Assembly: GCA_036756705.1 (NCBI GenBank)
Contig: DAIOKN010000005.1
Span: forward strand, 49,508-113,507
Direction of reading: 5' to 3'
DNA length: 64,000 nt
Source of the DNA: Caproicibacter sp002399225
Lineage (GTDB): Bacteria > Bacillota > Clostridia > Oscillospirales > Acutalibacteraceae
Every line of letters starts with the position of its first letter. Position 1 is the stretch's first letter. This document shows positions 33,778 through 42,636 of this stretch, one piece after another. Under the pieces are notes generated by a model. That model was not told where the DNA came from. It saw nothing but the letters and a program-made list of their open reading frames with translations, and ran no database searches. Position numbers and translations under genes: made by a program.

Positions 33778-34473
33778 ATGGCGGCAGGGAAGATCCTTGT
33801 GGTGGACGACGACCAGAATATCTGTGAATTGCTGCGTCTGTACCTGGAAAAAGAAGGGTACAATGTAGTCCTGGCGCACGACGGCAAAAAAGCCCTGGAG
33901 GAATTCGACAGAGAGAACCCGGACCTGATTCTGCTGGATATTATGCTTCCGGAATTGGACGGCTGGCAGGTCTGCCGCGAGATCCGGAAAAAATCACAGT
34001 GCCCGATCATCATGCTGACCGCGAAAGGCGAAGTGTTCGACAAAGTGCTGGGGCTGGAACTCGGCGCGGACGATTATGTGGTCAAGCCGTTTGAGGCGAA
34101 AGAGGTGGTGGCGCGAATCAAAGCGGTGCTGCGCCGGATGGGCAAGAATAATAACGACACGGTGAAAGAAGTCAAGTATGACAAACTTTCCATCAATCTG
34201 ACCAACTATGAACTGAAGGTCAACGGCGTTCAAATCGACACGCCGCCCAAAGAGATGGAGCTGATTTATCACCTGGCGAGCAACCCAAACCGCGTGTTCA
34301 CGCGCGACCAGCTCCTCGACGAGGTCTGGGGGTTCGACTACTACGGCGACAGCCGTACGGTAGACGTCCATATCAAGCGCCTGCGCGAAAAACTGGAAGG
34401 GGTTTCCGACCAGTGGGAACTGAAAACCGTTTGGGGCGTCGGCTATAAATTTGAGGTAAAGGAAAAGGATTAA
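33778..34473 (+). CDS. OmpR/PhoB-family response regulator
   Basis: 231 residues. The receiver domain has the acidic pocket VVDDDQ (~8-13), phospho-acceptor Asp54 in LILLDIMLPELDG, a Thr in MLTAKG and Lys in DYVVKPF. The C-terminal winged helix is of the OmpR type (NRVFTRDQLLDEVWGFDYYGDSRTVDVHIKRLREKL). It pairs with the histidine kinase gene 28 bases downstream, and an HtrA protease gene follows. The order resembles CssR-CssS and HtrA of Bacillus, which respond to misfolded exported proteins. That function is inferred. Confidence 0.93.
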   Translation: MAAGKILVVDDDQNICELLRLYLEKEGYNVVLAHDGKKALEEFDRENPDLILLDIMLPELDGWQVCREIRKKSQCPIIMLTAKGEVFDKVLGLELGADDYVVKPFEAKEVVARIKAVLRRMGKNNNDTVKEVKYDKLSINLTNYELKVNGVQIDTPPKEMELIYHLASNPNRVFTRDQLLDEVWGFDYYGDSRTVDVHIKRLREKLEGVSDQWELKTVWGVGYKFEVKEKD

Positions 34474-34501
34474 GCCGGAGAGACCTCTCCGGGGGGATGC
34501 A

Positions 34502-36028
34502 ATGCAGAGAACCCTGTTTAAAAAATACCTGAGAATTACGTCTTTGGTCATTATCGTCAGCTTCTTCCTCCTCAGCTTTGTCCTTCTGGTTGCAATTTCA
34601 AGTTACTGGCAGTCGGAAAAAAAGGATCTGCTTCGCAAAAATGCAGAAAGTGTGGCAAAGATTGCGTCCGACAGCGTCATCACGGTCAACCAGAACGAGT
34701 ATCAGGTGGACGGGGTGAGGATGCAGACCTTTATCCTTGCCTTTGCAGACAACATCAATGCGGACATCTTCGTGACAAAACAAGATGGGCAGACACTGCT
34801 GGCAGCTTACGGAAGCGGCGGAAATGTAGACAGCACCAGGCGGATCGGCCCCAAGATCATGAACAAGGCGTTGAGCGGGGGCTATTCCGCGGAAGGGACG
34901 ATGGACGGCTTTTACAACCAGCGGTATTATATCGTCGGGGTGCCGATTTCCGTGTTGGTAAAAGGGGCCCCCGTGCAGATCGGCGCGGTGTTTGCCGCCT
35001 CCAGCGTCAAAGCCTTCAATGCGTTTCGGCTCGACATTCTGAAGATGATTCTCTTTGCAGGCCTTGCGGCGTTTGCAATTTCTTTCTGTGTCATCTGGCT
35101 GTTTTCCTACAAGCTAGTGCAGCCGCTGCGCAACATGGCGGCTGCGGCCCGCTGTTTCGGGGAGGGAAACTTTTCCGTACGCGTGCCCGTCACCAGCCAG
35201 GACGAGATCGGCCAGCTTGCGGTCGCGTTCAACAACATGGCGGATTCCCTCGCTTCTTCAGAGCATGTGCGGCGCGATTTTATCGCAAATGTATCGCATG
35301 AGCTGAAAACGCCGATGACAACGATCGCCGGATTTATCGACGGCATTCTCGACGGGACGATCCCGCCCGAAAAACAAAGCCATTACCTCGGTATCGTGTC
35401 GCAGGAAGTCAAGCGCCTTTCGCGCCTGGTGCGCACCATGCTGGACCTTTCCCGCATCGACAGCGGCGAGCTGCGGCTGCGGCCCGCGCGGTTCGACTTG
35501 ACCGGCGTTGTGCTTTCGGTTATGCTCTCGTTTGAGCAGGCAATCGAAAACAAGAAAATTGAGGTGCGGGGGCTGGAAAACGCTGAAAGCCTGTTTGTGG
35601 ACGGCGACCCGGACATGATTCACCAGGTCGTGTATAATCTGGTTGACAACGCCGTAAAATTTACTAACGAAGGCGGATACATCGAAATCGAGCTCCGCGA
35701 TGAGGAGGACCGCACGGTTGTTTCCGTAGAAAACAGCGGCGACGGCATTTCCCCGGATGAGCTGCCAATGGTGTTTGAACGCTTTTATAAGACGGACAAA
35801 TCCCGCAGCCAGGACCGCAAGGGGATGGGGCTTGGCCTCTATATTGTCAAGACAATCATCCGACTGCACGGCGGGGAGATCTCCGCCAAAAGCGTGTGGC
35901 ATGAAAACTGCCGGTTTGAGTTCTGGCTGCCGAAGCACTTGGAAGAAACGCCCGAAACGCCCGACGGCCAGCGCCGTTTGGTAGAGACCCACGGTGAGGA
36001 GCCGAAAGAAAAACCACAAAAAAAATAA
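34502..36028 (+). CDS. Sensor histidine kinase, HAMP type
   Basis: 508 residues. Two membrane helices (~12-35 and ~180-202) frame an extracytoplasmic sensing domain of ~145 residues. A HAMP linker follows (LVQPLRNMAAAARCFGEGNFSVRV), then the H-box ANVSHELKTPM with phospho-accepting His266, and an HATPase domain with the N-box (VYNLVDNAVKF), GDGISPDE, and GMGLGLYIVKTII. It would autophosphorylate and control the regulator encoded just upstream. The C-terminal tail after ~480 is polar and probably unstructured. Confidence 0.93.
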   Translation: MQRTLFKKYLRITSLVIIVSFFLLSFVLLVAISSYWQSEKKDLLRKNAESVAKIASDSVITVNQNEYQVDGVRMQTFILAFADNINADIFVTKQDGQTLLAAYGSGGNVDSTRRIGPKIMNKALSGGYSAEGTMDGFYNQRYYIVGVPISVLVKGAPVQIGAVFAASSVKAFNAFRLDILKMILFAGLAAFAISFCVIWLFSYKLVQPLRNMAAAARCFGEGNFSVRVPVTSQDEIGQLAVAFNNMADSLASSEHVRRDFIANVSHELKTPMTTIAGFIDGILDGTIPPEKQSHYLGIVSQEVKRLSRLVRTMLDLSRIDSGELRLRPARFDLTGVVLSVMLSFEQAIENKKIEVRGLENAESLFVDGDPDMIHQVVYNLVDNAVKFTNEGGYIEIELRDEEDRTVVSVENSGDGISPDELPMVFERFYKTDKSRSQDRKGMGLGLYIVKTIIRLHGGEISAKSVWHENCRFEFWLPKHLEETPETPDGQRRLVETHGEEPKEKPQKK

Positions 36029-36040
36029 AGGGGCTTTTTT

Positions 36041-37708
36041 ATGAACGACAGCGGATTCGATCCGAATAAGGAAAAAGACCCGTGGGAATACGGAGACCGC
36101 CAGACCGACCGGCCGGAAGAAGAAAAAAATCCGGCGCCGCAGGATGCGCTGCCTCCGAAAACGGAGGAAAAAGCCGTTCCTCCGCCGAAAGAGGAACCGC
36201 CAAAAGAGGATACGGCTGGCTCAAACCCGCCTTCGGGGGAAGAAAACCGGCAGGGTCCGCAGGGATCCGGGCAGAAGAACCCGGGCACACCGTATTATCC
36301 CCCCTACAACCCTTATGGGCCGCCGCCGTACGGATATGGCTCCCCTTATGGGCAGGGGAATCCCTATGGGCCGCCCGGAACCGGAAGCCCGCAGGGGCCC
36401 CTTCCGCCGCATGATAATCCTTACGGGCCACCGCCGTACTGGAACCATTCCGTAAACGGGCAGTATGGCCAGCAGCCGGGCCGGCCGCCCGAACCCCCGA
36501 AAAAAATGACCACCGGACTCAAGGCGCTTCTCTGGGTGTTTGGAATTTTGGTGGGGGTGCTGGTTATCGCGACCGCCGTTTACTCTTACCGGGTGGCTCA
36601 CCAGAATCCGGCGACAGCCTCCAGCGGAAGTCCGTCGTCCTCTTCCAGCAGCGCGGCAAACACACCTTCGTCAAGCGGACTGATCGGTGGCGTGGAGGGA
36701 AACGGAACAAATCCGGGATCAAAAGGGATCGCCGTACAGCCGCATCCGACCGGTACCGAGATAACCGCGACAGAAGCTTACAAGCGGGTAATCCAGAGCG
36801 TGGTCGGCGTTCAGACGACGATCCAGCAGGAAGAAACCAGCGAGGGGACCGGCATCATCGCTTCTTCAGACGGATATATTCTGACCAATGCGCATGTTAT
36901 CAATAATTCCAAGGCATACCCTGTCAAAGTGATTTTGCACAACAACAAAGCCTACCAGGCGAAAGTGGTCGGGTACGATAAGACCTCCGACCTTGCGGTG
37001 CTGAAAATCAATGCGAAGGGACTTTCCCCGGCTATTTTCGGTTCTGTGGACGGTATGCAGGTCGGCGACCGCGTCATTGCGATCGGCAACCCGGGCGGCC
37101 TGAGCTTTGCGGGTTCGCTGACCGGCGGTTATATTTCGGCGCTGGACCGCTCGATTGAGGAGCACAGCGACAATGGAATGACCTATATTCAGACGGATGC
37201 GGCGATCAACCCCGGTAATTCCGGCGGGCCGCTGGTGAATCTGTACGGCCAGGTCATCGGCATCAACTCCAATAAAATTGTTGCAACCGGGTATGAGGGA
37301 ATGGGATTCGCAATCCCTGTCAGCCGCGCTAAGACCATCATCGACAATTTGATCGCCCATGGCTATGTGTCCGGGAGGACGCGGCTTGGCATCAAGGCCA
37401 AAACAGTGGAGCAGATTTACACGCAACTTTACGGATACCCGCAGGGAGTGCTGATCGTTGGGGTCGACTCCGACAGCGGCCTGAAAAGCAGCGGCGTGGT
37501 GCAGGGCGATATCATCACGGAAGCGGACGGCACCAAGATCACCGACATGGATGGCCTGTATGCGGTGCTGAACCGCCATAAGCCGGGCGACACAATTAAG
37601 ATGAAAGTTTACTCCACCTCCCTTTCGGAGACCGCGGGCGGCAAGAAAGCCGGCACTACGCGGGAAGTCAGCGTCAAACTGCTGGAAGACAAGGGAGAAA
37701 CGCAATAA
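36041..37708 (+). CDS. HtrA/DegP-family serine protease (S1C) with PDZ domain
   Basis: 555 residues. The N-terminal ~155 residues are cytoplasmic and low-complexity, with Pro/Gly/Tyr repeats such as NPYGPPPYGYGSPYG. A single membrane helix (~162-185) and a Ser-rich linker follow. The trypsin-like domain has the full triad: His285 (LTNAHVI), Asp317 (TSDLAVL) and Ser394 (NPGNSGGPL). A C-terminal PDZ domain spans ~455-540. Expected to degrade misfolded proteins outside the membrane. It follows the kinase gene by 12 bases, so the three genes form one operon. Confidence 0.95.
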   Translation: MNDSGFDPNKEKDPWEYGDRQTDRPEEEKNPAPQDALPPKTEEKAVPPPKEEPPKEDTAGSNPPSGEENRQGPQGSGQKNPGTPYYPPYNPYGPPPYGYGSPYGQGNPYGPPGTGSPQGPLPPHDNPYGPPPYWNHSVNGQYGQQPGRPPEPPKKMTTGLKALLWVFGILVGVLVIATAVYSYRVAHQNPATASSGSPSSSSSSAANTPSSSGLIGGVEGNGTNPGSKGIAVQPHPTGTEITATEAYKRVIQSVVGVQTTIQQEETSEGTGIIASSDGYILTNAHVINNSKAYPVKVILHNNKAYQAKVVGYDKTSDLAVLKINAKGLSPAIFGSVDGMQVGDRVIAIGNPGGLSFAGSLTGGYISALDRSIEEHSDNGMTYIQTDAAINPGNSGGPLVNLYGQVIGINSNKIVATGYEGMGFAIPVSRAKTIIDNLIAHGYVSGRTRLGIKAKTVEQIYTQLYGYPQGVLIVGVDSDSGLKSSGVVQGDIITEADGTKITDMDGLYAVLNRHKPGDTIKMKVYSTSLSETAGGKKAGTTREVSVKLLEDKGETQ

Positions 37709-37722
37709 AGGAATCAATTTCG

Positions 37723-37756
37723 GCCGGTTCTGCCATAAGGGCGGAGCCGGCTTTTT
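37723..37756 (+). terminator. Terminator of the regulator-kinase-htrA operon
   Basis: A 12-bp stem with wobble pairs (37723-37734 with 37740-37751) followed by five T. Confidence 0.85.
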
Positions 37757-37834
37757 GCATCCGGGCCGCGCTGCGGGGCGCGTGAAGTCCTGCGCGCGAA
37801 CCGGCGGATCTGTTACAGAAAGGAGCGCAAAGAA

Positions 37835-39124
37835 ATGAGAGCAAAAAAGCGGGCGGTCATCGTAGGCGGCGGATGGGCCGGCTGCGCGGCGGCGGTTTCT
37901 GCGGTCAAGTGCGGGATGGAGGCCGTGCTGCTGGAGCGGACGGATCTGCTGCTCGGCACGGGCCTGGTCGGCGGCATCATGCGCAACAACGGGCGTTTCA
38001 CGGCGCAGGAAGAATGTACGGCGCTCGGCGGCGGAGAACTGTTCCATATTACGGATGAGAACAGCCGCCATAAGAATGTCGATTTTCCGGGGCATCGGCA
38101 TGCGAACCTGTACGATGTGACGAAAACGCCGGCGGCAGTTGAGAAATATCTCGGTGAGATCGGCGTGCGGGTCGGGTACCAGACGCGCATCGGGAAGGCG
38201 AACGCCGCGGACGGGGTGCTTCGCAGCGTGACGGACGGTGCCGGCCGCACTTTTGAAGGCGATGTTTTCGTCGACGCGACCGGCTCCGCCGGACCGCAGG
38301 GCAACTGTGCAAAATATGGGAACGGATGCGCAATGTGCATCCTGCGCTGCCCGAGTTTCGGCGGCCGGGTCAGCCTGACGGCGCTTGCGGGCGTTGAGGA
38401 AATTCAGGGGAAGAATGCGCTGGGCGGTATCGGTGCGATGAGCGGTTCCTGCAAGCTGCTCAAGGAGTCGCTTTCACCCGCCCTCCGGGCGCAGCTCGAC
38501 CGGACGGGCGTGGCGGTGATCCCGCTGCCGGCGGAACTGACGGAAGATCATCTTGCAAAAAAAGCGTGCCAGCAGTATGCGCTGCCGGAATACAAAGAAA
38601 ATTTGATTTTGCTTGACACCGGCCACGCGAAACTGATGGCCTCATTTTTCAACCTGCGCAAGCTCCGCCGAGTCCCCGGTTTTGAGGCCGCGCGCTATGT
38701 GGACCCTTACGCGGGCGGACGCGGAAATTCGATCCGCTTTCTGGCGATGGCACCGCGCGACGACGCGCTTGTGGTAAAGGGAATGAAAAATCTGCTCTGT
38801 GCGGGGGAAAAAGCGGGCTTGCTGGTCGGCCACACGGAGGCGATTGTAACCGGGTCGCTCGCCGGATTCAACGCCGCGCGGCTGGCGTGCGGAAAAATGC
38901 CGCTCATTCTGCCGCGGGAGCTTGCCTGCGGCGAGGCGATCGCCTTTGTGCGGGAGCAGATGGGGCTGCCGGGCGGCCTTGAAAAGAAATACACGTTTTC
39001 CGGCTCCGTGCTGTTTGCCCGGATAAAGAGCCTGGGCCTGTATTCCACCGACCCGGAGGAAATCCGGCAGCGGGTGGAAAACCTTGGAATGACGGGAGTC
39101 CTGCGTCCGTCTTCTGCCTGTTGA
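37835..39124 (+). CDS. FAD-dependent oxidoreductase, GidA/TrmFO-like fold
   Basis: 429 residues. The N-terminal dinucleotide-binding motif is VIVGGGWAGCAAAVSAVKCG with an acidic end of strand 2 (VLLERTD). A DVFVDATGSAG motif follows, and the C-terminal LLCAGEKAGLLVGHTEAIVTGSLAGFNAAR segment resembles the FAD-binding end of MnmG/TrmFO and related enzymes. A CAMCILRCP Cys cluster (~165-175) may be redox-active. It is shorter than true TrmFO, and the substrate is unknown. The gene stands alone between the htrA operon and a small MpsC-type gene. Confidence 0.8.
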   Translation: MRAKKRAVIVGGGWAGCAAAVSAVKCGMEAVLLERTDLLLGTGLVGGIMRNNGRFTAQEECTALGGGELFHITDENSRHKNVDFPGHRHANLYDVTKTPAAVEKYLGEIGVRVGYQTRIGKANAADGVLRSVTDGAGRTFEGDVFVDATGSAGPQGNCAKYGNGCAMCILRCPSFGGRVSLTALAGVEEIQGKNALGGIGAMSGSCKLLKESLSPALRAQLDRTGVAVIPLPAELTEDHLAKKACQQYALPEYKENLILLDTGHAKLMASFFNLRKLRRVPGFEAARYVDPYAGGRGNSIRFLAMAPRDDALVVKGMKNLLCAGEKAGLLVGHTEAIVTGSLAGFNAARLACGKMPLILPRELACGEAIAFVREQMGLPGGLEKKYTFSGSVLFARIKSLGLYSTDPEEIRQRVENLGMTGVLRPSSAC

Positions 39125-39352
39125 AAATTGCTTTGCACCGCTGTTTTCGGATTCTTTCGCCGGGACGGTGTCATTTTTCCCGGATGGATCTATACTGTTA
39201 ATAGATGTTGCAAGAAACAGGAAATGCCGCGCTGAATGCGCAAAGAGAAAAGACACTTTAAGGAAAAATTCTTAAAGCATCTTTCTTTTTTAGCAAACAG
39301 CGTGAAAATCAGGTCAAAAAATCCCGGCCGGAAAGCGAAAGGAAGATGCGCC

Positions 39353-39721
39353 ATGGTTGCCGGTACTTTTAAGCAGGAGATCCTGAAAGTCTACAATAAT
39401 GTGAACAGACAGATATTCAACACCGGTGTCAGGCAGCAGAATGTGGAGTTCGTCGGGGACAAAATCATTATTTTCTCCCTGAACACCCGGGTCCCCGCAT
39501 TGAAACTTCTGGACAGCCAATATGCCGGGACGACCGACTATATGGATCATCTGTTGACACAGGTGTTCAAAAAGCAGATCAAAACAGCAATAGAAAATCG
39601 GTTTCACCTGAATGTAATCGCCGTTTTCAAGGACTACGATGCGGCGTCGGAGTCTTCCGGCACGATCCTATGCCTTGACCGCGATGTAGAAGCCTATCTG
39701 AATGAACTGCCGGAGCTTTGA
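39353..39721 (+). CDS. DUF2294 (MpsC-family) small protein
   Basis: A 122-residue soluble protein with the DUF2294 pattern: FKQEILKVYNNVNRQIFNTGVRQQNVEFVGDKIIIFSLNTRVPALKLL. The family has been linked to a membrane-potential/bicarbonate system (MpsC) in staphylococci, but its biochemical role is uncertain. ATG at 39353 follows AAAGGAAG by 7 bases; the longer frame to 39236 lacks a site. The ABC transporter operon begins 86 bases later on the same strand, and possible co-transcription is only inferred. Confidence 0.8.
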   Translation: MVAGTFKQEILKVYNNVNRQIFNTGVRQQNVEFVGDKIIIFSLNTRVPALKLLDSQYAGTTDYMDHLLTQVFKKQIKTAIENRFHLNVIAVFKDYDAASESSGTILCLDRDVEAYLNELPEL

Positions 39722-39807
39722 AAGAAGAGCCGGAGCCGAAACCCACCCGGGGCAGCCCGGGCAAGGGCGGTGCAGGTAAATCAGTTCAAGAAAGGAAGAG
39801 TATCTAA

Positions 39808-40596
39808 ATGAGCAAACCCTGTAAAATTGAAGTGACCGGGGTCAGTAAAATCTTTCGCAGAAACGGAAAAGATGTAGAAGCTCTCGCCCAAACGAATCTT
39901 GCTGTGCAGGAGGGCCATTTTGCATGCATCATCGGTCCCTCCGGCTGCGGAAAATCAACCCTGTTCAATATTATCGCCGGACTGCTTCCCCCCACTACGG
40001 GGGATGTCACCATCGATGGAAAAAGCATTGTGTGCAAGGCCGGCACGGTTGGCTATATGCTGCAAAAAGACCTTCTGCTGCCCTGGCGCACCATCCTAGA
40101 CAATATCATCCTCGGCCTTGAGATCCGCGGCGTGCCGCGTAGCCAGGCGGTGGAACGAGCCCTTCCGCTGATGGAAAAATACGGACTGAAAGGGTTCGAC
40201 AGCCATTACCCGAACGAGCTTTCAGGCGGGATGCGGCAGCGGGCCGCGCTGCTGCGAACCCTGCTGTACGACCGCGATATCATGCTGCTGGACGAACCGT
40301 TCGGCGCGCTGGACGCCCAGACCAGGCTCTCAATGCAGAACTGGCTTTTGGAAATCTGGCGCGATTTTGGCAAAACGATTCTTTTTGTCACGCACGACAT
40401 TGACGAAGCCGTCTACCTTTCCGACGACGTCTTTGTCTTTTCGCCGCGGCCGGGGCATGTGCAGGCCAAAATCCATGTGCCGATCGAGCGCCCGAGACAA
40501 TCGGAGGATCTGACGACCCCGCGGTTTATGGAACTGAAACATCATCTGCTGGAATTGCTTTCTGCCGGGCAGGCACCAGCGGAGGAAATTTGTTAA
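39808..40596 (+). CDS. ABC transporter ATP-binding protein, SsuB/TauB/NrtD type
   Basis: 262 residues. Walker A is GPSGCGKST, Q-loop MLQKDLLLPWRTI, signature LSGGMRQRAALLRTL, Walker B IMLLDEPFGALDAQTR and H-loop VTHDIDEA. The MLQKDLLLPW and DEPFGALD forms are typical of importers for sulfonates, taurine, nitrate or thiamine precursors. First gene of a three-gene transporter operon (ATPase, permease, binding protein) with short spacings. Confidence 0.92.
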   Translation: MSKPCKIEVTGVSKIFRRNGKDVEALAQTNLAVQEGHFACIIGPSGCGKSTLFNIIAGLLPPTTGDVTIDGKSIVCKAGTVGYMLQKDLLLPWRTILDNIILGLEIRGVPRSQAVERALPLMEKYGLKGFDSHYPNELSGGMRQRAALLRTLLYDRDIMLLDEPFGALDAQTRLSMQNWLLEIWRDFGKTILFVTHDIDEAVYLSDDVFVFSPRPGHVQAKIHVPIERPRQSEDLTTPRFMELKHHLLELLSAGQAPAEEIC

Positions 40597-40612
40597 AACG
40601 GGAGTGAAAAAA

Positions 40613-41500
40613 ATGGCTGCAATCAATCAGGAAACCTGCTGCGCCGCACGCCCGGCAAAGCGAAAACCGGCGGAGCAGGCAAACGAAAAAACGACGCGCA
40701 GTCTGGAAGCCTACGACGGAGAGTTTCAGGAAAAACGGCGCAAACGGCATGTTCTCACGGGAAGAATTCTGGTTGCCGTGTTTCTGTTTGGCGGATGGGA
40801 GCTTTTTACCCGCATCGGCTGGATGGACTCGTACTACTGGAGCTGCCCGAGCCGGATTCTCTCGACCGCATGGGTGCAGCTGACCCGCGGGACCCTTCTG
40901 CGGGATATTGCCTATACCTCCGGCTCCACGGTCATCGGCTTCATCACCGGGACCCTGACCGGTGCGCTGCTGGGGCTTTCGTTCTGGTGGTCGAAGACCT
41001 ACGCGAGGATCAGCGAGCCGTTCATCATCATTTTAAACGCGCTGCCCAAGCTTGCGCTCGGCCCCGTGCTGGTAATCCTTTTTGGGATCGGATTCTTTTC
41101 AAAAGCCGTTCTCGCCTTTCTAATGACGGTGGTGACCAGCGCGATTTCCGCCTACGGCGGGGTCAAAAGCGTAGACCCCGCATTGGAAACGCTGATGGTT
41201 TCCCTTGGGGCGAAACGGCGGCAGGTGTTTTCCAAGGTCGTCGTGCCGTGGTCAATGCCATGGATTATTTCAAGCCTGCGGATTAACATCGCGCTGGCGC
41301 TGGCCGGCTCTATTGTCGGCGAATTCATCTCCTCCGAACAGGGCGTGGGCCGCATGATTATCTATGCGGGCACGATCCTCGATATCAATCTGGTCTGGGT
41401 GGGCGTGTTCGTCCTTTCGATTCTCTCCATGCTGATGTACTGGGGAGTTCTGCTTCTGGAAAAATGGTTGTCCAAACGTCTGGCAATCATTTCCTCATAA
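40613..41500 (+). CDS. ABC transporter permease, SsuC/TauC type
   Basis: About 295 residues. A polar N-terminus of ~50 residues is followed by six membrane helices, and the EAA loop motif (ETLMVSLGAKRRQVFSKVVVPWSMPWI) contacts the ATPase. The AFLMTVVTSAISAYGGVKSVDP segment is typical of the sulfonate/nitrate permease group. The start at 40613 has the correct spacing from GGGAG; GTG at 40604 abuts it. It lies 16 bases after the ATPase gene. Confidence 0.92.
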   Translation: MAAINQETCCAARPAKRKPAEQANEKTTRSLEAYDGEFQEKRRKRHVLTGRILVAVFLFGGWELFTRIGWMDSYYWSCPSRILSTAWVQLTRGTLLRDIAYTSGSTVIGFITGTLTGALLGLSFWWSKTYARISEPFIIILNALPKLALGPVLVILFGIGFFSKAVLAFLMTVVTSAISAYGGVKSVDPALETLMVSLGAKRRQVFSKVVVPWSMPWIISSLRINIALALAGSIVGEFISSEQGVGRMIIYAGTILDINLVWVGVFVLSILSMLMYWGVLLLEKWLSKRLAIISS

Positions 41501-41519
41501 ATTTTTTGGAGGGAACATC

Positions 41520-42560
41520 ATGAAGAAAAACAGACTGGTTCATTCCGCGGGGAAAAGAATTCTTGCGGCAGCGATTGCCCTCGCAGCCGTGCTGCTGCCC
41601 GGCTGCGCCTCCCCCGCCCGGCAGCAGGCGTCTGCGCCGCATCTGAAAAAGCTGGTCATCGCAGAGCCCGTACACCTGAGCGGCTATCTGCCGCTCTACG
41701 TCGCCCAGCGTGAGGGGTACTTTAAAGAGCAGGGGCTTGAGGTCAAAGTGATCCAGGCCACCGGAGGGACCCATGTGACGGCGGTCGTCAGCGGAGATGC
41801 CTGGGGTGTGATCGGCGGCATCGATTCCATTGCGCTTGGCAATAAGAACAATTCCGACCCCATCACCGCCGTGTGCAACTGCGTCAACCGCGCAAACGTC
41901 TATCTGTTCTCAAAAGAAGGAACGGCCCCAAAAAGCAAAAGCAAAGCGGACCTCAAAGAATTTCTGAAAGGCAAAACCATCGTCGCGGGCCGCCACGGCG
42001 GCAGCCCGAACCTTCTGACCCGGTATCTGTTGCTCAACCTAGGGCTTAATCCGGAGAAAGACGTCCGCCTCATTGAGAATTCGGATGCCTCCACCGTGGT
42101 TTCCATGCTGCAAAACGGCAACGGCGACATCGGCAACGGAGCGGAACCACAGATCTGCGAGGGGATTGAAAAGAAAGTCTGGGAAGAGCCATTCTACAAG
42201 TTTACCGACCTCGGCGACTTTTCCTATTCCGTTTTCGGGGTAAAGAAATCGACAATTGAAAAAGATCCTGAAACGGTGCAGAAATTTGTCAATGCGATCC
42301 TCAAAGCGCTCAAGGCCGTGCAAAACGACCATGCCCTGGCCAAAAAGATCCTGACGGAAGAATTCCCGACCCTGACCGAAGCGCAGGTGAAAGCTTCACT
42401 TGACCGCGCCTATGCAGACAATCTGTGGAGCCCGGACGGGTCCATCAGTAAAAAAGCCGTCACCACCGACATGGATATGCTTTTAAAAACCGGCATTTAC
42501 ACCGGCAGCTATTCCTATGACAAACTGGTGAATATGCAGTTTGTAAAGAAGAACCAATAA
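41520..42560 (+). CDS. ABC transporter substrate-binding lipoprotein, NMT1/SsuA type
   Basis: 346 residues. A lipoprotein signal ends in LLPGC (Cys near 29). The mature protein has the SsuA/ThiY/NMT1 fold: PLYVAQREGYFKEQGLEVKVIQATGG near the start, then a GDAWGVIGGIDSIALG loop and the GKTIVAGRHGGSPNLLTRYLL segment. The ligand is not clear: an aliphatic sulfonate, nitrate-like anion or a pyrimidine precursor are all possible. Last gene of the three-gene transporter operon, 19 bases after the permease gene. Confidence 0.9.
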   Translation: MKKNRLVHSAGKRILAAAIALAAVLLPGCASPARQQASAPHLKKLVIAEPVHLSGYLPLYVAQREGYFKEQGLEVKVIQATGGTHVTAVVSGDAWGVIGGIDSIALGNKNNSDPITAVCNCVNRANVYLFSKEGTAPKSKSKADLKEFLKGKTIVAGRHGGSPNLLTRYLLLNLGLNPEKDVRLIENSDASTVVSMLQNGNGDIGNGAEPQICEGIEKKVWEEPFYKFTDLGDFSYSVFGVKKSTIEKDPETVQKFVNAILKALKAVQNDHALAKKILTEEFPTLTEAQVKASLDRAYADNLWSPDGSISKKAVTTDMDMLLKTGIYTGSYSYDKLVNMQFVKKNQ

Positions 42561-42576
42561 AATCTTAGCATGTAAA

Positions 42577-42622
42577 AAAGGCGGCGCCGCCCGGAAAGCT
42601 TTTCCGGGTTGGCGCCGCCTTT
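42577..42622. terminator. Bidirectional terminator between ABC importer and ABC-F gene
   Basis: A 12-bp stem (42577-42588 with 42611-42622) with an inner CCGG stem; it has a seven-base T run on the minus side and a shorter one on the plus side. Convergent genes flank it. Confidence 0.87.
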
Positions 42623-42636
42623 GTGCCTGTAAGACT

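Noticed and set aside
36280..36440. Repeated CCTTATGGGCCGCC-like units
   Set aside because: Coding repeats for the Pro/Gly/Tyr-rich N-terminus of the HtrA protein, not a regulatory or CRISPR repeat.
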